A stretch of 41,351 nt of DNA from Pelagibacterales bacterium SAG-MED09 (GTDB taxonomy: Bacteria; Pseudomonadota; Alphaproteobacteria; Pelagibacterales; Pelagibacteraceae), in the NCBI GenBank assembly GCA_014654245.1, contig JACWDG010000001.1, positions 32,501 to 73,851 on the forward strand, read 5' to 3'. This document shows, piece after piece, positions 36,647-41,351 of this stretch (position 1 is the first letter of the stretch; each line of letters opens with the position of its first letter). A program made the position numbers and the translations under genes. Under the pieces are notes generated by a model, which had not been told where the DNA came from, searched no databases, and saw only the letters and a list, made by a program, of their open reading frames with translations.

Positions 36647-37868
36647 AGAAATCGATCTAAGTTTAGATCGAGTATTAAATCTTTGTAATAAATTAGATAA
36701 TCCCCAAGACAAAATAAAAGCTATTTCTGTAGTAGGAACAAATGGAAAATATTCAACAATTCAAGCAATGTATGCAATCTTAAAAGAAGCAAAAATTAAT
36801 TGTAACATCTATACAAGTCCACATATTAAAAAGATTAACGAAAGATTTATTTTTAATAATAAAGAAATTAATGATGGTGAGTTAACGTGCCTTTTAGAAG
36901 AAGTTGAACAAGCTAATAATAATCAACAAATTACATTTTTTGAAATTTTAACAGTTGCTTATTTTTACAAAGCTGCTGAATATCCTAATAATATAAATCT
37001 AATTGAAACTGGTTTATTTCATAGATTTGATGCAACCAATATCTTAAAAAAAAACTTAGCTAGTGTAGTTACATCAATTGGATTAGATCATTTAGATTGG
37101 TTACCAAAAAATGAACAAACTGTTGAAAAAATTATTTTTGAAAAAGTATCAAAGTTATTAAATTCAAATATTATCATTGCTAAACAAAGCTCAAAAAATA
37201 TTTTGACAAATATAAAAAAAACAATAAAAAAAAATAAATCAAACAAATTTTTCTTCGATGAGGAATATAGTTTTTTATCGGGTGAAAATGATTTTTTTTA
37301 TTATGAAGATAAATTCGGTGGAATAAAATTGCCAAGTCCTAATATTAATGGACAATTTCAACTTGAAAATATCTCGACTGCTATTGCTACATTAAAAATT
37401 ATTAATCAATTAAGAATTAACGACTCACATATAAAATCAGGAATAACCAAAATACATAGCATAGCTAGACTACAAGAAATTACTGAAGGAAAATTAAAAG
37501 ATTTAGCTAAAGATAATAGATTACTAGTCGATGGTTCTCATAATCCTTTAGGTGCAAGAGTTTTAAATAAATATCTTAAAAGTTTGGATTGTAACAAACA
37601 TATCATTCTTGGAATGATGGCCAATAAAGATCATCAAGAATATATGAGTTACTTTGAAAATATAGCGACCTTGACCACTGTAGATATACCAAATCAGCCA
37701 AACTCAATTAGAGGAAAAGACCTAAAAGATAAGCTAAATAGTTATGAAAATATCCAATATAAAAAAAATATATTTGAGGCAATCAGGTCAATTCCAGTCA
37801 AACAAGGGGACTTAATCTTAATAACTGGATCTTTATATTTGGCTGGTGAAGTGCTGAATTTAAATTAA
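36600..37868 (+). CDS. folC: Dihydrofolate synthase / folylpolyglutamate synthase
   Basis: FolC adds glutamate to dihydropteroate and folates. The 422-residue protein opens with the family block LQKLHPKEIDLSLDRVL, which requires the ATG at 36600, within accD. The ATP loop reads VGTNGKYST where GTNGKGST is usual; lysine remains. Other Mur-ligase-like motifs are ITFFEILTVAYF, SIGLDHLDWL and DGSHNPLGAR. It ends the rightward series, overlapping convergent trxA by four bases. Confidence 0.92.
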   Translation: MKLQKIVSRLQKLHPKEIDLSLDRVLNLCNKLDNPQDKIKAISVVGTNGKYSTIQAMYAILKEAKINCNIYTSPHIKKINERFIFNNKEINDGELTCLLEEVEQANNNQQITFFEILTVAYFYKAAEYPNNINLIETGLFHRFDATNILKKNLASVVTSIGLDHLDWLPKNEQTVEKIIFEKVSKLLNSNIIIAKQSSKNILTNIKKTIKKNKSNKFFFDEEYSFLSGENDFFYYEDKFGGIKLPSPNINGQFQLENISTAIATLKIINQLRINDSHIKSGITKIHSIARLQEITEGKLKDLAKDNRLLVDGSHNPLGARVLNKYLKSLDCNKHIILGMMANKDHQEYMSYFENIATLTTVDIPNQPNSIRGKDLKDKLNSYENIQYKKNIFEAIRSIPVKQGDLILITGSLYLAGEVLNLN

Positions 37869-38182
37869 ATGTTTTTTTCTAAAAATTCTTTCATGTGACC
37901 TTCGGAAACACCGCCTATTTTTCTGTCTACTTCAACACCTTTTTTATATACAATTACGGTGGGTACTCCTCTTATGCCTGCAGCACTTCCTGTATTAATT
38001 CCACCATCTTCTATATCTGCATAATAAAAACCAGCTTTATCTTTATATTCATCTGACAACTTATCCATTACAGGCTTTAAAGCCTTACAAGGACCACACC
38101 ATGCAGCAGAAAATTGAATTACTGATACGTCTTCATTTTTGATTTTATTTTCAAAATCTTCGTCTTTATAATCTATAAGCAT
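37865..38182 (-). CDS. trxA: Thioredoxin
   Basis: A 105-residue thioredoxin with the active site WCGPCK in FSAAWCGPCKALKPVM and the cis-proline region RGVPTVIVYKKG. It reduces disulfides in cytosolic proteins. The size is typical. It follows sbcB with a 65-base gap that holds a plausible promoter, so it may be transcribed separately. Confidence 0.95.
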   Translation of the reverse strand: MLIDYKDEDFENKIKNEDVSVIQFSAAWCGPCKALKPVMDKLSDEYKDKAGFYYADIEDGGINTGSAAGIRGVPTVIVYKKGVEVDRKIGGVSEGHMKEFLEKNI

Positions 38183-38188
38183 ATATTT

Positions 38189-38216
38189 GATATAATTGTT
38201 TTGAGTGAATATTCAA
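38189..38216 (-). promoter_or_regulatory. Possible trxA promoter
   Basis: Reading leftward, TTGAAT (complement of 38211-38216) and TATATC (complement of 38189-38194) are 16 bases apart, ending only seven bases before the trxA ATG. That leaves a very short leader. The composition makes chance matches likely. Confidence 0.4.
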
Positions 38217-38247
38217 TGATCAAAAAAAGTTTTTTTTAATTTATCAA

Positions 38248-39693
38248 CTAAACATCTGAATATTTTTGCTCTAAATTCATAACATAATCATTAATTCCAT
38301 CAAGAAATTTGAGCTTTTCATCTATTGTTTTAAATGAAAACATTTTATCATCATTTTCTCTAATTTCATCACACTCTGAATAAAAAGCTGAAACTGTCCA
38401 CCACTTTTCTTTGTTAGTACTAAGTATTCTAGAGGCAATTCTTCTTTTAATTTTTGCATGAATATCTTTAGGTAGCACCTCAGGTGCTTCATTATAAATT
38501 AAACTATGTCCAAAAGTTACCAATCGATCATCTTGAAACTTATCTAATAATGCAAATTTCTCCTTCCAATCGCTGCTGTGAAATTTTGGAAATAAGGCTT
38601 CATCTTTTGATGAAACAAATCCTCCAGTATAAATTGACTCTTCTGGCTCTATATCTTCTTGTGATGCAGTTTCCAATTTTTCTTCTGCTGCCTCTTTTAA
38701 AATATTACAAATATCTTGAGAAAATTTCTCATTTTTCTTCATTAACTCTGCCCTTTTATTCAGCAAATTTTCACCTATTTTTTTATAGGGATCTATCTTC
38801 ATTCCTAAACTTTTATCTAAAATTATAGGAGCCTTATTAGCTTTAATAGTTTTGTAGAAACGTGGAGATTTCTTCATTTCTTTTTTTAAATCTTGATAAT
38901 TTAGTTTTTGAAGTTCTTCAATATTTGCTGATAAATTTACAACTTGTCCCCATTTATATACTGGATGCATCCAAGAATTTGGATGAAGTGGAGCAACTAA
39001 AAATAAATAATTTTTACCAAAAAAATTTTCATTAATGGTAAACATTTTTTCTTGCTTAATCAAATTTTCTACAACAACTTTACTTCTTGTTTTTAAATAT
39101 TCATGCCATAAATCTGGTTGTTTTTCTTTTAATAATCCTAAAACTTTAACTGTTAACTCTGTATCAAATAATGCTGAGTGAGCATCTTTAGAATCAAAAC
39201 CATTTAGTCTTGCTAAAGATTCTAATTTCATTGATTTATTTCCCTTGGGATTAAGCTCTGTTTTCAAAATATTTTCATCGACTGCAAATGCTGCTTTAAT
39301 CATATTTAAAGCGTCATGCCTTGCATTCCCTTCTGTATTTAAAAGATAAGGTTTTCTTAGTGATTTAAAAAATTCTCTCCTTAATATTTCATCATCAAAT
39401 CCAACACTTGAAAAACCCATAAAAGTTGCTGGTGACCATTCTCTGAATTTTTTTTCTAATTGAGCAATCATCTCGTAATGGCTGAAATTTCCTTTTGTAA
39501 TTAAATCAACATTAGATTTATTAATACATAATGCAGTCGCCGATGGGACCCTGTCTTGAGGCATTCTACATCTTGCAGAAAACCTTTCTTTTTCCTTGAA
39601 ATTTTCATCCAAAAGGATTGCACCAACTTCAATCATTGTTGCCCAATCTAATTGTGCAGAGTCTGTTTCAATATCCCAAATTACATAATTCAA
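38248..39693 (-). CDS. sbcB: Exodeoxyribonuclease I
   Basis: ExoI degrades single-stranded DNA 3' to 5' in repair and recombination. The 481-residue protein has the DEDD exonuclease start YVIWDIETDSAQLDW, then GFSSVGFDDEILRREFF and HSALFDTELTVKVL, followed by SH3-like and C-terminal helical domains. Length matches the family. The only workable start is TTG (39693), which overlaps the upstream gene's TGA (TTGA), suggesting coupled translation from a rare start codon. Confidence 0.92.
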   Translation of the reverse strand: MNYVIWDIETDSAQLDWATMIEVGAILLDENFKEKERFSARCRMPQDRVPSATALCINKSNVDLITKGNFSHYEMIAQLEKKFREWSPATFMGFSSVGFDDEILRREFFKSLRKPYLLNTEGNARHDALNMIKAAFAVDENILKTELNPKGNKSMKLESLARLNGFDSKDAHSALFDTELTVKVLGLLKEKQPDLWHEYLKTRSKVVVENLIKQEKMFTINENFFGKNYLFLVAPLHPNSWMHPVYKWGQVVNLSANIEELQKLNYQDLKKEMKKSPRFYKTIKANKAPIILDKSLGMKIDPYKKIGENLLNKRAELMKKNEKFSQDICNILKEAAEEKLETASQEDIEPEESIYTGGFVSSKDEALFPKFHSSDWKEKFALLDKFQDDRLVTFGHSLIYNEAPEVLPKDIHAKIKRRIASRILSTNKEKWWTVSAFYSECDEIRENDDKMFSFKTIDEKLKFLDGINDYVMNLEQKYSDV

Positions 39694-40376
39694 TTTGCTA
39701 ACCTTTGTGTATAAAATTGTTCTACTTTTTGTATAAATTGATTTTGATAGCTTTTAAATCTTTCACCATCAATTACAAATCTTTGAAAAATATTATCTTT
39801 TGTACATAAAAGAATAACTGCTTGCGTAATATTTGAACCATAAACAGTATTGTGAGCCAGACCATAGGCTGCACATTGAAGATAATAATCATCAATCCAT
39901 TCATCTTTTTTTGGTTTGTTGCTTTGTTTAAAGTCTATGATCGTTTCTTTATTTTCATAAATACCAATGCAGTCTGCGGCCCCAGCATATTTTCCTGGAT
40001 AATATAAGGTTGCTTCACAGCCCCAAATTTCATTTAATTTATTTCTAAGACCATTTTCAATAATTTGATCTGCCATCATTTTTTCTCTTGTATTATCACC
40101 CAGTAAATCTAAATTTAATTTTCCCAATAAGAATTTTTCTAAGTAATCATGCATCGAACTTCCTCGAGAAGTTGCCTCTCTTGAAATAGCTTCTGCTTGC
40201 TTAAGTCCTACTTTTTTTTTCCACTCCTCTAATTTTGCTTTTTTTTCTTTAGACTCAGTTGCTTTTAAAATAGTTGTAACAGATGGAAGATTTTCTTGAT
40301 TAACTGAATAATGTCTTGAACCTTGAAATATTGATCTTGTAGATTTTGGATAAGTGTATTTATTATTCCACTGCAT
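39690..40376 (-). CDS. PD-(D/E)XK exonuclease, MGME1-like
   Basis: This 228-residue protein has LPSVTTILKATESKEKKAKL, then ATSRGSSMHDYLEKF (the N-terminal RecB-like helix motif with H) and the nuclease core GAADCIGIYENKETIIDFKQ, i.e. D ... DxK, followed by QCAAYGLA. This arrangement resembles mitochondrial MGME1 and phage-type exonucleases that act on single-stranded DNA ends. I choose the ATG at 40376; the frame opens to 40445, but that would overlap rmuC. It sits between rmuC and sbcB, both concerned with DNA ends. Substrate is inferred. Confidence 0.78.
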   Translation of the reverse strand: MQWNNKYTYPKSTRSIFQGSRHYSVNQENLPSVTTILKATESKEKKAKLEEWKKKVGLKQAEAISREATSRGSSMHDYLEKFLLGKLNLDLLGDNTREKMMADQIIENGLRNKLNEIWGCEATLYYPGKYAGAADCIGIYENKETIIDFKQSNKPKKDEWIDDYYLQCAAYGLAHNTVYGSNITQAVILLCTKDNIFQRFVIDGERFKSYQNQFIQKVEQFYTQRLAN

Positions 40377-40413
40377 GTGATTTCTTATAGACGGTATTGA
40401 CGAAAAAAAGAAA

Positions 40414-41232
40414 TTAATTTTTAAACTGTCTGTTTCGTTCAACAAATTTTTCTACATTTTCTGCTTGTACAGCTTTCTCAACCTGTTCTGGATCTTTAAT
40501 ACTTTCTAAAGTTCTTGTAATAGATCTTGCGTCAGTTCCAAACTTATCAACAACACTCATTGCATCTTCTAATTTTTTTCTAAGAGTAATGATATTATCA
40601 AAGTGTTTTGAAAATCTTGTGCTGATTGTTTTTAAATGATTATAAATTTCTGTTGCGCCCTTTTGTACCTTAAGTGATTGAAATCCCATGTGGAGAGATT
40701 GTAAATATGCTGAAAGTGTATTAGGTCCACAGATCACAATTTTATATTTTTTCATTAATTCTTGAGTCAATAATTCTTTAGTACTTGGATCTTGGTAATC
40801 TGTTAATTCTTTATACAAACTCTCAGTTGGGGCATAAATAATTGCAAAATCAGTAGTTTTGGGCGGAACAATGTATTTCTCATTTACACTTTTAGCTTTT
40901 ACCTTAAAAGCACTAGCTAATTTAGCTCTAGCATCTGCGACTGCTTTTTTATCATCCGTATCATAACCATCCGTAATAGCTTTAAATTTCTCCACTGGAA
41001 AATGAGAATCTATTGGAACTAATACATCGCCTTGAAGTTTTATTGCAAATTCAACATTCTCACTCGTATTTTCTTGCATCTTCACATTGGTCATAAATTG
41101 TGATGTAGGTAATAAATCTTTAATTAATGCATCCAAAGAAAACTCGGCAAGAGTTCCATATTTTTTAACTCCTGCTAGAATTTTAGTAATTCCCTCTTGG
41201 CTTTTATTTAATAATTGAACTTGTTGATTAAA
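40414..41232 (-). CDS. rmuC: DNA recombination protein RmuC, 5' end missing
   Basis: RmuC limits rearrangements at inverted repeats and has a PD-(D/E)XK-like core. The 273 residues here include KKYGTLAEFSLDALIKDLL, VEFAIKLQGDVLVPIDSHFP, DFAIIYAPTESLY and GPNTLSAYLQSL, all RmuC motifs. The N-terminal part is absent because at about 41233 the sequence switches to an inverted copy of trpA. The frame happens to stay open across the join, giving a false TrpA-RmuC fusion (VVGS then FNQQVQLL). A TTG at 41136 is internal, not the start. Confidence 0.88.
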   Translation of the reverse strand, partial: FNQQVQLLNKSQEGITKILAGVKKYGTLAEFSLDALIKDLLPTSQFMTNVKMQENTSENVEFAIKLQGDVLVPIDSHFPVEKFKAITDGYDTDDKKAVADARAKLASAFKVKAKSVNEKYIVPPKTTDFAIIYAPTESLYKELTDYQDPSTKELLTQELMKKYKIVICGPNTLSAYLQSLHMGFQSLKVQKGATEIYNHLKTISTRFSKHFDNIITLRKKLEDAMSVVDKFGTDARSITRTLESIKDPEQVEKAVQAENVEKFVERNRQFKN

Positions 41233-41351
41233 ACTTCCAACTACTAAACCATCAGCTTTATTGAGGGATTTGATTGTTTTTTCAGTGATTCCAAATCCGA
41301 TTACTATATTTTTATTTTTATTAAATGACTTAATCTTTTTGTATCGTTCTA
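41233..41351 (-). repeat. Inverted exact copy of trpA segment at the window end, likely chimera
   Basis: All 119 bases are the exact reverse complement of 35503-35621 in trpA. Identity stops at 41233 with no shared flank beyond about one base. It lies at the very end of the sequence and replaces the 5' part of rmuC. A perfect, edge-located inverted copy is most simply an assembly or whole-genome-amplification artefact; a real recent inverted duplication is less likely. Confidence 0.9.

Noticed and set aside
38217-38240. A-run/T-run hairpin after sbcB as a terminator.
   Set aside because: The stem would consist almost only of A-T pairs with no real loop, which is expected by chance at this composition.
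38248-40445. Prophage or mobile element, prompted by the phage-like exonuclease.
   Set aside because: Neighbours are housekeeping or repair genes, composition looks the same, and no integrase, terminase, structural gene or attachment repeat is seen.
41137-41351. A genuine TrpA-RmuC fusion protein reading through the window end.
   Set aside because: The TrpA part is an exact 119-base inverted copy of the intact trpA in the same window, ending at the sequence edge; a chimera explains it better.

Overview
The window is a compact, strongly AT-rich alphaproteobacterial segment. It looks like SAR11 (Candidatus Pelagibacter or a close relative). The reasons are the A/T-dominated coding sequence, almost no spacing between genes, alphaproteobacterial markers (GcrA, DUF4167, DUF1178, an NDUFA9-like protein, and the gene order recR-ebfC-dnaX-SRP RNA), and a tandem glycine riboswitch in front of malate synthase, an arrangement known from SAR11. 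Taxonomy is inferred from content; no alignment was run. I see no CRISPR array, transposon or prophage.

Layout. Positions 1-2463 hold a minus-strand rRNA operon read from its promoter (about 2450) through 16S, tRNA-Ile(GAT), tRNA-Ala(TGC) and the 5' end of 23S, where the sequence begins. Positions 2488-9753 hold an M23 peptidase, then a minus-strand run lysC-ispG-prfA-prmC-DUF4167, then ubiG and DUF1178. Positions 9794-14818 hold argJ, secA and accA. Positions 14881-17262 hold the glycine riboswitch and glcB. Positions 17249-19971 hold dnaX-ebfC-recR and the SRP RNA with its own promoter. Positions 19979-24286 hold pheA, kdsB, a membrane-anchored cytochrome c, argF and argD. Positions 24454-28885 hold gcrA, an NDUFA9-like protein, an RNase D-like exonuclease and the LPS genes kdsD-lptC-lptB. 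Positions 28897-37868 form one long plus-strand series: aroA, rpsA, ihfB, pyrF, trpF, trpB, trpA, accD, folC. Positions 37865-41232 run leftward: rmuC, an MGME1-like nuclease, sbcB (exonuclease I) and trxA.

How it fits together. Most of the content is housekeeping: translation termination, secretion, fatty-acid initiation, isoprenoids, arginine and aromatic amino acids, LPS, and DNA repair. The glycine riboswitch ties glyoxylate use (malate synthase) to glycine level. All seven convergent gene pairs touch or overlap, leaving no room for ordinary terminators between them.

Most notable points. (1) trpB sits in a normal trpF-trpB-trpA context, but many otherwise conserved active-site residues are replaced, and trpA has lost the partner of a replaced trpB interface residue. 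(2) dnaX has an in-phase A AAA AAG heptamer followed at once by a stop in the -1 frame, as in the E. coli gamma/tau frameshift. (3) The last 119 bases are an exact inverted copy of part of trpA fused to truncated rmuC, most likely an assembly or amplification chimera. (4) AccA carries an added C-terminal hydrophobic segment. (5) The second riboswitch aptamer runs into the start region of glcB.
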